Notes: generated from the letters alone by a model not told the origin. Numbered from the stretch's first letter, positions 33,847 through 42,046 are shown. The stretch is DNA of 64,000 nt from an uncultured Caldilineales bacterium (GCA_937907455.1 CALESQ010000120.1:1-64000), one strand, 5' to 3'. Made by a program: numbers and translations.

Positions 33847-35694
33847 TCAGCCGCTTAACCCCAGCTCTTGCAGGCGCGCGGGTGTGGGGAGGCCGGTGAC
33901 GGGGTCCCAGCCGCGCGCGGCGTAGTATTCGGCCATCATCAGCGGCATGTCAGGCAGCACACCGGCTGCACTGCCTGTTGGGCGTGACTCGGCAGCCAGG
34001 CGCACGGGCAGGGCATCATCACGCGCGCTGATGCCATAGCCGGCATTGATCAGGCGCTTGAGGTTGAACAAACGTTCACCGGTTTGCCATAGCTCCTCCA
34101 GGCTCCAGTCCCAGCCCAGCGCAGGTTGCACCAGGGCTATCAAATCTTCGGGGCCGAACGGCCCGCGCTCAATGAATTTACATAACCCCAGCGGATTGAA
34201 TACGCTCTGGAAGTTCTGGTAGTGTGCGGCCATTGCGCCACCCTGGTGGCTTTGGAAGCGAGCCTGGGCTTGATCGGCACCGGGGCGGAAGACGACTCCG
34301 GGGATTTCAATACCATTGCCCTCGTAGTAGCTCATGGTTTCCATGTGGCAGGCCCCGCGGTTGGCCGTGGCATAGCCCGCGGCCATGCTGACGTGGGCGC
34401 GCGGATCGTGGAAGGGCAGCTCCAGCCCTTTGACGTGTACTGCCGCGCGGCTGGCCGCGGGGCCAAGCTGCTCGGCCATGCGCCGCACCCCTTGACTCAG
34501 GAAGGCACCGAAGCCTTCGCACTGTGCAATTTGATGTACACAGGCGACCACGGCTTTGGCGTGCCCCCAACCGAGGTCAATGCCGCCGGTGTCCTGCGGA
34601 TCCAGCCAGCCTTCTTCCAGGGCTTCAATGGCGAAGGCAATGCTGGCCGCGGTGGAAATGGTGTCCAGACCGTAGTCGTTGCATAGCATGTTGATATGGG
34701 CAATGCTGGCGAGATCGGCATTGAGCAGCAGCGCGCCGAAGCCAGCCAGGGTTTCGTATTCTGGCCCATGCCCGCGCGTGTCTGCGTAGAGGCCGTCGGT
34801 GATGTGTATGGTTTTGCCGCAGCCAATGGGGCAGGCAAAGCAGAAGGTGTGGCGCTGGAACATGGTTTCGGCAATGCGCTGGCCGCTGATTTGCCTGGCC
34901 GCGTCCCAGGAACCCTCCTGCCAGTTGCGCAGCGGCAAGTCGCCGTATGCCTCTGCGTGCGGCACACCACCGGCTGTGCCCAGCAAGCTGAGGCCGTAAG
35001 CGCCATCCTTGATGCGCGCATTTTGTGCTTTGACTGTGTCGCGCAGACCCGTGGGATTGGGGTAGGTTGGACGCTGTTGCCCACGCACGGCGATGGCCTT
35101 CAGGTTCTTGCTGCCCATCACTGCACCCATGCCGGTGCGTCCGGCGGTGCGCGCGTGGCTCAACCCGCCTTGCATCACGCCCGCGTAGCGCACGCCTCGT
35201 TCGCCAGCTACGCCGATGCAGGCGATTTGCGCTTTGGAATCGGTTTCTTCGCGTAGCCGATCAAACACATCGTAGTGGTTTTGGCCCCATAGGTGATTTG
35301 CAGGTCGCAGGCTGGCTTGGTCACCGTTGATCCACAGGGTTACCGGCTGCTCGGCTCGTCCGGTAATCATCAGGCCGTCGTAGCCGGCAAAGCGCAGCTC
35401 GGCGCCCCAGTGTCCGCCCATGTTGCTTTCCCCCCAAATGCCGGTGAGGGGCGCGCGCGCGCACCAGGAACTGCGGCAGGCTGTGGGCGCGAAAGAGCCG
35501 CTCAGCAGGCCATTGAAAATCAACAATGGGCTGGCTGGATCATCCCAGGCGCGGGTGGGGTTGAAATCCTGCCAAAACAGCCATGCGGCGTAGCCGCTGC
35601 CGAGCAAAAAGCGTCGCGCCTCTACGGGATCAACCGCGCAGCGCTGCATGTCTCCGCTGGACAGATCAACGTGCAGGTAGAAGCCAGAGATCAT
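33847..35694 (-). CDS. Tungsten-type aldehyde:ferredoxin oxidoreductase
   Basis: 615 residues, the usual family size. The N-terminal domain shows AOR blocks LLIFNGLLSGSFAPTACRSS, GHWGAELRFAGYDGLMITGRA and GRTGMGAVMGSKNLKAIAVRG that bind the bis-pterin cofactor. The [4Fe-4S] site reads CFACPIGC (CxxCxxxC) with a fourth Cys expected in LGLCKF. The family oxidises aldehydes to acids with ferredoxin as acceptor. AAGGA precedes the ATG by about 8 nt on the minus strand. XdhC- and MocA-like cofactor genes lie upstream on the same strand. Tungsten rather than molybdenum is assumed from family practice. Confidence 0.92.
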   Translation of the reverse strand: MISGFYLHVDLSSGDMQRCAVDPVEARRFLLGSGYAAWLFWQDFNPTRAWDDPASPLLIFNGLLSGSFAPTACRSSWCARAPLTGIWGESNMGGHWGAELRFAGYDGLMITGRAEQPVTLWINGDQASLRPANHLWGQNHYDVFDRLREETDSKAQIACIGVAGERGVRYAGVMQGGLSHARTAGRTGMGAVMGSKNLKAIAVRGQQRPTYPNPTGLRDTVKAQNARIKDGAYGLSLLGTAGGVPHAEAYGDLPLRNWQEGSWDAARQISGQRIAETMFQRHTFCFACPIGCGKTIHITDGLYADTRGHGPEYETLAGFGALLLNADLASIAHINMLCNDYGLDTISTAASIAFAIEALEEGWLDPQDTGGIDLGWGHAKAVVACVHQIAQCEGFGAFLSQGVRRMAEQLGPAASRAAVHVKGLELPFHDPRAHVSMAAGYATANRGACHMETMSYYEGNGIEIPGVVFRPGADQAQARFQSHQGGAMAAHYQNFQSVFNPLGLCKFIERGPFGPEDLIALVQPALGWDWSLEELWQTGERLFNLKRLINAGYGISARDDALPVRLAAESRPTGSAAGVLPDMPLMMAEYYAARGWDPVTGLPTPARLQELGLSG

Positions 35695-35702
35695 AGGTAT
35701 CC

Positions 35703-35783
35703 TTGTGTAACACGTAACTCAGAACTTGACATCTTTGCAGTCGCAAATCGCCAATCCGGGTTACGAGTTACGCATTACTCGTT
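35703..35783. repeat. Inverted array of GTAACTC/TTACGAG heptads, copy 2
   Basis: Left GTAACACGTAACTCAGAA (35705-35722) and right TTACGAG, TTACGCA, TTACTCG (35760-35780) around a spacer with TTTGCAGTCGCAAAT, a relative of the element at 33668-33820. The right arm runs into the 3' end of the carboxypeptidase gene. Confidence 0.65.
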
Positions 35784-37234
35784 AGAAATCCTGCCAACTC
35801 TGCTTTTAGTGCGTGTAACGACGCAAGCTGCACATACATCATGTGGCCGGCTTCGTAGTAGCTCATGCTGATGTTGGCGTGCAGGCTCTTGTCCAGACCG
35901 AGGTGATTGAAGGTGTAGCGGGTGGCGAAGTAGGGCGTGGCCAGGTCGTAATAGCCGTTGGCTACATGGACGCGCAGGTGTGGGTTGTTGCTGATAGCGC
36001 TGCGCAGCTTTTCGGCCACGTTGACGTATTGGTTCTCGAACTCTTTGTAGCTCCAGTTCTGATACAGCCCCTTGAGGATTTCGTAGGGTAGGTCGCTTTC
36101 GTAGCCCAGGTCGCTGCGCACATAATCGTTGAAACAGGCGGTGTACGCGCCCAAAATGGCTGAGTAGCTGGGATCAGACTCGGCGTGTTCGCCCACAGCG
36201 TCGCGGTCAATGCCGGTGTAGCGGCTGTCCAGGCGACCTACAGTGCGTTGCTCGCGGCGTAGCAGCTCTTTGGTGAAGCGGAAGATATCAATACGCAGGT
36301 CGCTGCGCTCGACATAATCCTGACTAAGGCCGGTGAAACGGGCCAACTGCGCGGCGACTCGGCTACGCTGGGCCGCTGGGAGGGCTGCGCCGTGCAGCAA
36401 AGCTGCTGCGTAGTCATTTAAGGTGAATTCTTCGACCTGTTGCAGTAATTCAGTTAAAGGAAGGGCTTGCAGCTCGGCGGGCAGGCGATGGTGGTACCAG
36501 GCAGTGGCCGCGTAGGTGGGCAGGAAGAGCAACGGCGGCAGGTCGTTGCCGGGGTTAAAGTCGGCAGTCTGGAAGTTGAGGATGCTGGACACTAGCATGA
36601 TGCCGTTTAGCCAGAGGCCGTGACGTTCTTGCAGGTACTCGCTGAGGCCGGCAGCGCGTGTAGTGCCGTAGCTTTCGCCGATGAGGTATTTCGGGGATAA
36701 CCACCGACGATAGCGGGTGGTGTAGAGGCGGATGAAATCGCCTACGGATTCGATGTCTTTTGTGTAGCCGTGATAGTTTTTGGCCTTTTCGCCCACCACG
36801 GCGCGGCTGAATCCCGTGCTGATGGGGTCAATGAAAACGAGGTCGCTGGTATCCAGCAGGCTGGCGTCATTGTCTACCAAGCGATAGGGCGGACGCAGGC
36901 TAAAGCCTTCGTCATCTAACAGCACGCGTCGCGGGCCGAGCAGCCCCAGGTGCATCCACACGGAGGAGGAGCCGGGGCCGCCGTTGAAGGAAAAGGTGAC
37001 GGGCCGCGCTGTGGGGTCGGCTACGTCGTCGCGGGTGTAGGCGATGAAGAAGAGCGAGGCTTTGGGCTTTTCGCCCTCAGATGCGCCGTCGTCGTCGCCG
37101 CTCTTTTCGGCTTCCTCGCGCAGTACTAGTGTGCCCGCGGTGGCGGTGTAGGTGATGACCTGGCCGTTGAGGGTGATGCTGTGGTGGGTGATGATGAGGT
37201 TGTCTTGCGGGATGGAAGGGGTTGTTTCGGTCAT
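35768..37234 (-). CDS. Serine carboxypeptidase, peptidase family S10
   Basis: 488 residues. The oxyanion block is TFSFNGGPGSSSVWMHLG, the nucleophile lies in LIGESYGTTRAAGLSEYL, the catalytic Asp in GYYDLATPYFA, and the His in YYEAGHMMYV. These make a full S10 triad. No signal peptide is seen, unlike eukaryotic lysosomal or secreted S10 enzymes, so a cytosolic peptidase is suggested. Its ATG overlaps the stop of the hypothetical gene upstream by 4 bp. Confidence 0.9.
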   Translation of the reverse strand: MTETTPSIPQDNLIITHHSITLNGQVITYTATAGTLVLREEAEKSGDDDGASEGEKPKASLFFIAYTRDDVADPTARPVTFSFNGGPGSSSVWMHLGLLGPRRVLLDDEGFSLRPPYRLVDNDASLLDTSDLVFIDPISTGFSRAVVGEKAKNYHGYTKDIESVGDFIRLYTTRYRRWLSPKYLIGESYGTTRAAGLSEYLQERHGLWLNGIMLVSSILNFQTADFNPGNDLPPLLFLPTYAATAWYHHRLPAELQALPLTELLQQVEEFTLNDYAAALLHGAALPAAQRSRVAAQLARFTGLSQDYVERSDLRIDIFRFTKELLRREQRTVGRLDSRYTGIDRDAVGEHAESDPSYSAILGAYTACFNDYVRSDLGYESDLPYEILKGLYQNWSYKEFENQYVNVAEKLRSAISNNPHLRVHVANGYYDLATPYFATRYTFNHLGLDKSLHANISMSYYEAGHMMYVQLASLHALKAELAGFLTSNA

Positions 37235-37665
37235 TGTTGATGCTCCGGGTTTGGGGAGGCTCTTACCCCCGGCCCCTCCCCCTGGGGGAGAGGGGAGTGT
37301 GTGCTTTCCGGTTTTCTCTCCCAGGGGGAGAGGGTTAGGGTGAGGGTCAAATCCAGCAGCATCACCCCCACGGCGATCAGCTTGCGGTTGGCTGCTACCA
37401 GTGTCACCGAGGCGATATCATGCTGGCTGGTGAGTAGTTGGCTGCGCTCCAATTCCATGCCGAACAGCACGTCTGCGAGCGCGGCTACGATCACCCCCTG
37501 CACGTGCGCCTGCTGCGCGGGGAGATCGCCCAGCGCAGCCAGCCGCGCGGCATTGCGTACTTGAACATCGGCAACGCCAGCCGCATGTACCGCGCCCGCG
37601 GGCAGTTCAACCGGCTCCTCGGTGTTCCAGGGCAGACTGTGCCACGGTGACGGCTCAAAGGCCAT
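37231..37665 (-). CDS. Hypothetical protein whose C-terminus is encoded by a REP element
   Basis: 144 residues, unrecognised. The body (about residues 1-105, MAFEPSPWHSLPWNTEEPVE at the start) is Ala/Leu-rich with possible helices and no signal peptide. The last 35 residues (LTLTLSPWERKPE, SPLPQGEGPGVRAS) are the translation of a REP palindrome pair at 37258-37348, a sequence type found in many unrelated genomes. The gene overlaps CaiB upstream by 11 bp and the S10 gene downstream by 4 bp (ATGA), which argues that it is expressed. The original C-terminus was probably replaced by REP insertion. Confidence 0.5.
   Translation of the reverse strand: MAFEPSPWHSLPWNTEEPVELPAGAVHAAGVADVQVRNAARLAALGDLPAQQAHVQGVIVAALADVLFGMELERSQLLTSQHDIASVTLVAANRKLIAVGVMLLDLTLTLTLSPWERKPESTHSPLPQGEGPGVRASPNPEHQQ
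37258..37348. repeat. REP/BIME-like palindrome pair
   Basis: Two facing palindromes, CTCCCCCTGGGGGAG (37275-37289) and CTCTCCCAGGGGGAGAG (37317-37333), separated by about 27 bp and flanked by CCCTAACCC-like sequence. This is the widespread SPxERG-type REP pair, here read in frame. Confidence 0.8.
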
Positions 37666-38887
37666 TGCCGCGACGCTCCTGCAAGCCGGTGATGATACCT
37701 TCTTCGTGTAGCCGAGCGATGCCCGCGGCGTCGTAACCCAGTTCGGCGGCGATTTCATCGCTGTGTTCGCCCAGCCGCGGGGGCGCAATGCGGTAACTCA
37801 TCGGCGTGCCAGAGAAGTGACCCGGAAAGGCCAGCGACTTGAACATGCCCAGCCCGGGATGCTCCATTTCCACGATCATGCGCCGCGCCTGGATGTGCGG
37901 ATCGTTGAGCGCCTCGTCCACGGCGTAGAGCGGGCCGCCGGGGATTTCCGCTTCGTTGAGCAGCTCAACCCATTCGTGCGCGGGCCGCGCGGCCAGCAAT
38001 TCATCCAGGATCGGCGTCAACTGGTCACGGTTGACGTTGCGCAGCGCGTTGGTGGCAAAGAGGGGGTGCGTCACCAGCGATGGATCCGCGTGGATCACCT
38101 CGCAAAACTTGCGCCAGAGCCGTTCGCTGCCTGCGGCCACCACGATCCACTTGCCATCGCCCGCCTTGAAGGGCTGATAGGGGGTAATGGTCGGGTGCTG
38201 GTTGCCGGTTTTGATCGGGGCGTTACCGCTGACCCAATAGTTGCTCGCCAGATAGCTCGTCCAATTGAGCTGCGATTCGACCAGGCTGATGTCGAGTGCC
38301 TGGCCGACACCGGTATGCTGGCGGGCCAGCAGCGCGGCCAGCACGCTGATCAGCGCGTAAAGACCCGCGCTGAAGTCGGCCATCGCCATCGGGAAGCGCA
38401 TCGGGGGATCGCCCTGCTCGCCGGTCAGTTCCATCAAACCGCCCATCGCCTGCGCCACGATGTCGAAGCCGCTGCGGTCGGCATACGGCCCGCTGCGGCC
38501 AAAGCCGGTGATGCTGACGTGGATCAACTTGGGGTTGCGCGCCAGACAGGCTTCGGCAGAAAGGCCGTATTTGTCCAGCGAGGCTTGCCGCGGCAGGTTA
38601 ATCAGGAAGACGTCGGCGTCGTCGAGCAGGCGATGGAAGATTTCCAGCCCCTCCGGCTTGGTGTAGTCCAGCGCCAGGCCGCGCTTGTTGCGGTTGGTGG
38701 AGAGGAAATAGCCGCTTTCACCCTCGATAAAGGGGGGGCCCCAGCCGCGACACACATCGCCGATGCCTGGCTGTTCGATCTTGATGACGTCTGCGCCCAT
38801 GTCGCCGAGGTACATGCTGCATGTCGGCCCGGCCAGCGCCTGAGTAAGATCAACGACTTTGATATTTTGGAGAATGGTGGGGGTCAT
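37655..38887 (-). CDS. Class III CoA-transferase (CaiB/BaiF family)
   Basis: 410 residues. The N-terminal block is KVVDLTQALAGPTCSMYLGDMGADVIKIE, typical of family III CoA transferases; the catalytic Asp lies in RSGFDIVAQAMGGLM near residue 140. AGLYALISVLAAL and an acidic VDEALNDPHIQARRM block follow. The family moves CoA between carboxylic acids through enzyme-bound anhydrides. The substrate is not clear; formyl-CoA, oxalate, succinyl or aromatic acids are all possible. Confidence 0.9.
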   Translation of the reverse strand: MTPTILQNIKVVDLTQALAGPTCSMYLGDMGADVIKIEQPGIGDVCRGWGPPFIEGESGYFLSTNRNKRGLALDYTKPEGLEIFHRLLDDADVFLINLPRQASLDKYGLSAEACLARNPKLIHVSITGFGRSGPYADRSGFDIVAQAMGGLMELTGEQGDPPMRFPMAMADFSAGLYALISVLAALLARQHTGVGQALDISLVESQLNWTSYLASNYWVSGNAPIKTGNQHPTITPYQPFKAGDGKWIVVAAGSERLWRKFCEVIHADPSLVTHPLFATNALRNVNRDQLTPILDELLAARPAHEWVELLNEAEIPGGPLYAVDEALNDPHIQARRMIVEMEHPGLGMFKSLAFPGHFSGTPMSYRIAPPRLGEHSDEIAAELGYDAAGIARLHEEGIITGLQERRGNGL

Positions 38888-38981
38888 AATGGTGAATGGT
38901 GAGCGGAAGGGAATGGCAGATTGGTATGCCTTCGGCGGGTAGATAGGTAGTTGCTGAATTTACGTCTGGCTGGTGTATAAA

Positions 38982-39749
38982 TTACTGTTTACCGTCTGCC
39001 GCGCCGCGCAGCACGGCAATGATCTCGGCCATGATGGCAACGGCGATCTCGGCGGGTGTGTGTGCGGCGATGTCGAGGCCGATGGGCGCGTGGACGCGGG
39101 TGAATTTCGTCGCAGGGATGCCCTGCCCGCGGCTGAGCAGATCGAACACGGTGCGTATACGGCGCTTGCTGCCGATCATGCCGATGTAGGCCAGTGGCGT
39201 GTCCAGCACTTCCAACAGACATTCGACGTCGTGCTGATGGCCGCGGGTAACGAGTACGAGATAGCTGTCGGTATCCAGGCGGCCCGCAGCCACCCAGTCG
39301 CGCATGGTTTCGCGCAGCGGCGTAGCCAGCACGTTGTCAGCCTGCGGGAAACGTTGACGATTGGCGTATTGTGGGCGGTCGTCCAGCACGGTGATGGTGA
39401 AATCGCACAGCTTGCCGAGCTGCGCCAGCGGCACGGCGATGTGTCCGGCTCCGACGATGATCAATTCGGGTGGACGATGCTGTACCTCAACGAAAACCTT
39501 CACCTGGCCGGTGGGTGTGGGGTAGGTCAGGGTTTTGTGAACCCGGCCAGCCAGCGCGCTCTGGGCATCTGCCAGCACTTGCACTTCCAAGTTGCCGAGG
39601 CCAAGCTCGCTGAGCGGCTCGGCATCCAGCCAGACCAGCGCGTGCCGACCCAGCAGAGCCGCTTCGGGCGCGGCGGTAATTGTCGCCAGCGCGACCGGAC
39701 GATGCGCTTCCAGGGAGGTGATGAGGGAGGAGAGGAGAGGGGGCATCAT
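38982..39749 (-). CDS. XdhC family protein, Rossmann (XdhC_C) part
   Basis: 255 residues from ATG 39749 (an ATG at 39746 follows). The C-terminal half is a Rossmann domain: LIIVGAGHIAVPLAQLGKL, then VLVTRGHQHDVECL and AYIGMIGSKRRIRTVF. It ends in APIGLDIAAHTPAEIAVAIMAEI. XdhC chaperones bind molybdenum cofactor, help sulfurate it and load it into xanthine dehydrogenase or CO dehydrogenase type enzymes. The usual N-terminal CoxI part is encoded separately next door. No molybdenum hydroxylase is in the window. Confidence 0.88.
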   Translation of the reverse strand: MMPPLLSSLITSLEAHRPVALATITAAPEAALLGRHALVWLDAEPLSELGLGNLEVQVLADAQSALAGRVHKTLTYPTPTGQVKVFVEVQHRPPELIIVGAGHIAVPLAQLGKLCDFTITVLDDRPQYANRQRFPQADNVLATPLRETMRDWVAAGRLDTDSYLVLVTRGHQHDVECLLEVLDTPLAYIGMIGSKRRIRTVFDLLSRGQGIPATKFTRVHAPIGLDIAAHTPAEIAVAIMAEIIAVLRGAADGKQ

Positions 39750-39823
39750 GGTCAATGGGTGGGGAAATGATCGATTTCCAAGTTTTAATAGCCGACGGTC
39801 AATGAAAGGGGAGGGTTTCCTGC

Positions 39824-40144
39824 TTAAAGCTGGCCTTGCCAGCGCTCCACAAACACGTTGAAGATGCCGCCGCAGACGCCGAGGCTTTGCATGGTGGGGT
39901 CTTCGGTGAGGTCTACGCGCACGGTGGCAGGCTGGCCGGTTTGAATGACATCCAGCGCGGCCAGGATCACATCCCCTTCGCCGCAACCGCCGCCCACCGT
40001 GCCATAGTGTTGCCCCAGCGGGTGGATGATCATTTTTGCGCCCACCTCGCGCGGCACACTGCCGCGCACCTCGGTGATGGTGGCTACGGCTACGGTTTCG
40101 CCGCTGCGCAGGTACTCATGCAGCTTGTGGTAAAAGGTGTCCAT
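39824..40144 (-). CDS. XdhC N-terminal (CoxI-type) domain protein
   Basis: 106 residues. GSVPREVGAKMIIHPLGQHY and GTVGGGCGEGDVILAALDVI are the XdhC_CoxI block, with the conserved Cys in GGGCGEG. A second Cys lies in LGVCGGIFNVF. It lacks the Rossmann part, which is supplied by the next gene (38982-39749). Gap to that gene is 74 bp; MocA upstream is 7 bp away. Confidence 0.88.
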   Translation of the reverse strand: MDTFYHKLHEYLRSGETVAVATITEVRGSVPREVGAKMIIHPLGQHYGTVGGGCGEGDVILAALDVIQTGQPATVRVDLTEDPTMQSLGVCGGIFNVFVERWQGQL

Positions 40145-40151
40145 TAGCGGC

Positions 40152-40763
40152 TTACTCCTGACGACTTACTCTGTACTGTTCGCGGGTGTCGAGGTCGGTC
40201 AACACGCTGGGAGTGTCTACAGGCAGGTAGGTAATCTCCGCGGCGTGTTGTTGAAGCACGCTGCGCAAGGTGTTATCCCAGGAAAGGGCGAGGATTTCAG
40301 GCCACAGCCGCCGTGGCAGGGTGATGGGATGGCCGCGGCGCATGGCATAGCTGGGTACGATCAGCCCGCCACCGTCGCCGACGCGGAAAGCCTCCACTAC
40401 CTGCCGCGCCACCGGCGCTTCCATTTGGGGCTGATCAGCCAGAGCCAGCAGCGCGCCCGCGCTTTGGCTATCTGCGGCAGCCAGCGCCGTTTGGATCGAG
40501 GAGAGCATTTCGCCGCTATGGTAGTGGGGGTTGCGCACGCAGCGCACTGCATATCCCCGCAGTCGCGCTTCGATTTCTTCACCGCGGTGGCCAGTGACGA
40601 TGATTATTTCGTCTACTGCTGCGGCCAACAGTGTGTTGACTACGGTTTCTATGACAGTGGCAGTGCCCCACGGCAGCAACGGTTTGGGCAGGGGGCCGCC
40701 CATACGCGACGACAAGCCCGCTGCTGGCACAATGGCGCTGATTCGGTGCGCATGCGATGTCAT
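40152..40763 (-). CDS. MocA/MobA-like molybdopterin nucleotidyltransferase
   Basis: 203 residues from ATG 40763; longer frames extend into the octamer repeat and are rejected. The nucleotide-binding loop is AIVPAAGLSSRMGGPLPKPL with the GxxxRMG...K signature; ALLALADQPQ carries the acidic metal site; VPSYAMRRGHPITLPRRLW is the MocA-type block. It likely makes molybdopterin cytosine dinucleotide (or an analogue) for a molybdenum hydroxylase. The XdhC pair downstream fits. Confidence 0.88.
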   Translation of the reverse strand: MTSHAHRISAIVPAAGLSSRMGGPLPKPLLPWGTATVIETVVNTLLAAAVDEIIIVTGHRGEEIEARLRGYAVRCVRNPHYHSGEMLSSIQTALAAADSQSAGALLALADQPQMEAPVARQVVEAFRVGDGGGLIVPSYAMRRGHPITLPRRLWPEILALSWDNTLRSVLQQHAAEITYLPVDTPSVLTDLDTREQYRVSRQE

Positions 40764-40918
40764 GGCGCGATTATAGCATGGGGCGTGTCCTATGAGAATT
40801 TTTCGCGTACGGGCAATGGTTGGAAAAATGGACAACCGAGAATTGTCCGGGTGAATTCCATGCACCAATTGCGCTTGCCGTGCAGCGATGTCAGTGTTAC
40901 AATGCCGGTGATCACTAT

Positions 40919-40987
40919 GCAAGTAGACAAGTAGACAAGTAGACAAGTACACAAGTACACAAGTACACAAGTATGCAAGTAGACAAG
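40919..40987. repeat. Tandem octamer repeat CAAGTAGA/CAAGTACA
   Basis: Eight tandem copies of CAAGTAGA-type octamers. This is the reverse complement of the TCTACTTG octamer in the composite repeat at 16332-16588. Confidence 0.9.
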
Positions 40988-41001
40988 CCATACGGGTCAC
41001 C

Positions 41002-41046
41002 TTTACTCTTTACCTCTTACTCCCAGCTCATTACTCCTTACTCTCT
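41002..41046. repeat. Degenerate heptads TTACTCC/TTACTCT before the ydjC-like gene
   Basis: Six heptads (TTACTCT, TTACCTC, TTACTCC, one degenerate, TTACTCC, TTACTCT) ending 9 bp before the ATG at 41056. No Shine-Dalgarno separates array and start. Confidence 0.75.
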
Positions 41047-41055
41047 GCCTGCAAC

Positions 41056-41889
41056 ATGTCTGGTTTAATCATCAATGCCGACGATCTGGGCTACTCCACC
41101 CAGATTAATAAGGCTATCATGGATCTGTTTGCTGCCGGTTTGGTAACCAGCACCAGCCTGCTTGTTAATCAACCGGCCAGCGAAGCTGGTGCTGAATTGG
41201 CGCGGCGACAGCCGCAGCTCTCCGTGGGGGTGCATCTCAACCTCAGCCTGGGCCACCCGGTGCTGGCTGCCAAGTTGGTGCCCAGCCTGGTAGACGAGCA
41301 GGGTGTTTTCTGGGATACAGCTAGCTTGTTTCGTCGTGCTTTGCTGGGGCAAGTAAACTGGCATGAGGCTGCGGCCGAGCTGGAAGCGCAGGTGCGTTGG
41401 GCACTGGTGCATGGCCTGCATCTGGATAACCTCGACTCGCATGTGCATTTTCATTCGCTCCCTGCGGCGCGGCGTATCACCCAGCAGCTTGCCCGGCAGT
41501 ATCATGTAGCCGCCTGGCGCACCCCCTATGTCCTCTCCACGGTGATGCCTACCCGGTTGTGGAGCGATGTGCTGGCTACCCCGGTGAAACCGTTGCGTTC
41601 CGATGAACTATCCACACCTGATTACTTGATGTTGCTGGATCAATGGGGGGAACGTCTGCTGACCGATGGCCGCATAGCCAAGCTACTTGGCAAGCCCGAT
41701 GTAGTAGCCGAGCTAGTGTTGCATCCGGGGTATCACAACGACCCGGAACTGCCTGCCGATGAGCAACTTGGCTCGGAGCAACGTCAGGAAGAAGTAAACC
41801 TGGTGACCGGAACCCTCTTCCAAACCTGGCTACAGGAAACCGGCGCGCGCCTGGTCAGCTTTGCCAACTTCCAGCGGATGCAGGCATAG
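41056..41889 (+). CDS. YdjC/ChbG-HpnK family carbohydrate deacetylase
   Basis: 277 residues, cytosolic. LIINADDLGYSTQINKAI near the N-terminus carries the Asp-Asp metal site, VGVHLNLSLGHPV the His, and HLDNLDSHVHFHSLP the second His cluster. VLHPGYHND gives the last. The family removes acetyl groups from N-acetylated sugars such as chitooligosaccharides or hopanoid-linked sugars. It stands just ahead of selC. Confidence 0.9.
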   Translation: MSGLIINADDLGYSTQINKAIMDLFAAGLVTSTSLLVNQPASEAGAELARRQPQLSVGVHLNLSLGHPVLAAKLVPSLVDEQGVFWDTASLFRRALLGQVNWHEAAAELEAQVRWALVHGLHLDNLDSHVHFHSLPAARRITQQLARQYHVAAWRTPYVLSTVMPTRLWSDVLATPVKPLRSDELSTPDYLMLLDQWGERLLTDGRIAKLLGKPDVVAELVLHPGYHNDPELPADEQLGSEQRQEEVNLVTGTLFQTWLQETGARLVSFANFQRMQA

Positions 41890-41906
41890 GGCCGCTTACC
41901 GATCAC

Positions 41907-41935
41907 TTGACCAACCTCGTCAAATCGTGTATCAT
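41907..41935 (+). promoter_or_regulatory. Promoter of selC
   Basis: TTGACC at 41907-41912, a 17-bp spacer, TATCAT at 41930-41935; initiation would fall about 9 nt before the mature tRNA 5' end. Confidence 0.65.
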
Positions 41936-41950
41936 GCCGCAGGCTGTTTT

Positions 41951-42046
41951 GGGGGTGGATGTGTCCCGGTGGGCGCCCCGGTCTTCAAAATCGGTGGTGG
42001 GTGCCGCACAGGCAGCCACGGTGGGTTCGACTCCCATCCACTCCCG
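41951..42046 (+). tRNA. selC: Selenocysteine tRNA, anticodon UCA
   Basis: 96-nt tRNA-Sec. It folds as the bacterial 8+5 form: an 8-bp acceptor stem (41951-41958 with 42038-42045, one G-U), a 6-bp D stem with a 4-nt loop (41961-41966 with 41971-41976), an anticodon stem CCGGT/ATCGG with loop CTTCAAA (TCA at 41985-41987), a long variable arm GTGG-TGCC/GGCA-CCAC, and a 5-bp T stem with loop TTCGACT. The discriminator is G and CCA is not encoded. The 8-bp acceptor, 6-bp D stem, long variable arm and UCA anticodon together distinguish it from tRNA-Ser and suppressor tRNAs. Confidence 0.95.

Larger units (their letters stand above)
40764..41055. other. Divergent intergenic region between mocA-like and ydjC-like genes
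   Basis: Holds the octamer array (40919-40987) and heptads (41002-41046). No gene is seen. No clean promoter pair was found. Confidence 0.5.

Noticed and set aside
40764..41000. N-terminal extension of the MocA-like protein
   Set aside because: It would translate the octamer array into a Leu/Cys/Tyr-rich stretch; the conserved domain starts right after the ATG at 40763.
41951..42046. tRNA-Ser or opal suppressor tRNA
   Set aside because: The 8-bp acceptor, 6-bp D stem with 4-nt loop, and UCA anticodon fit tRNA-Sec only.
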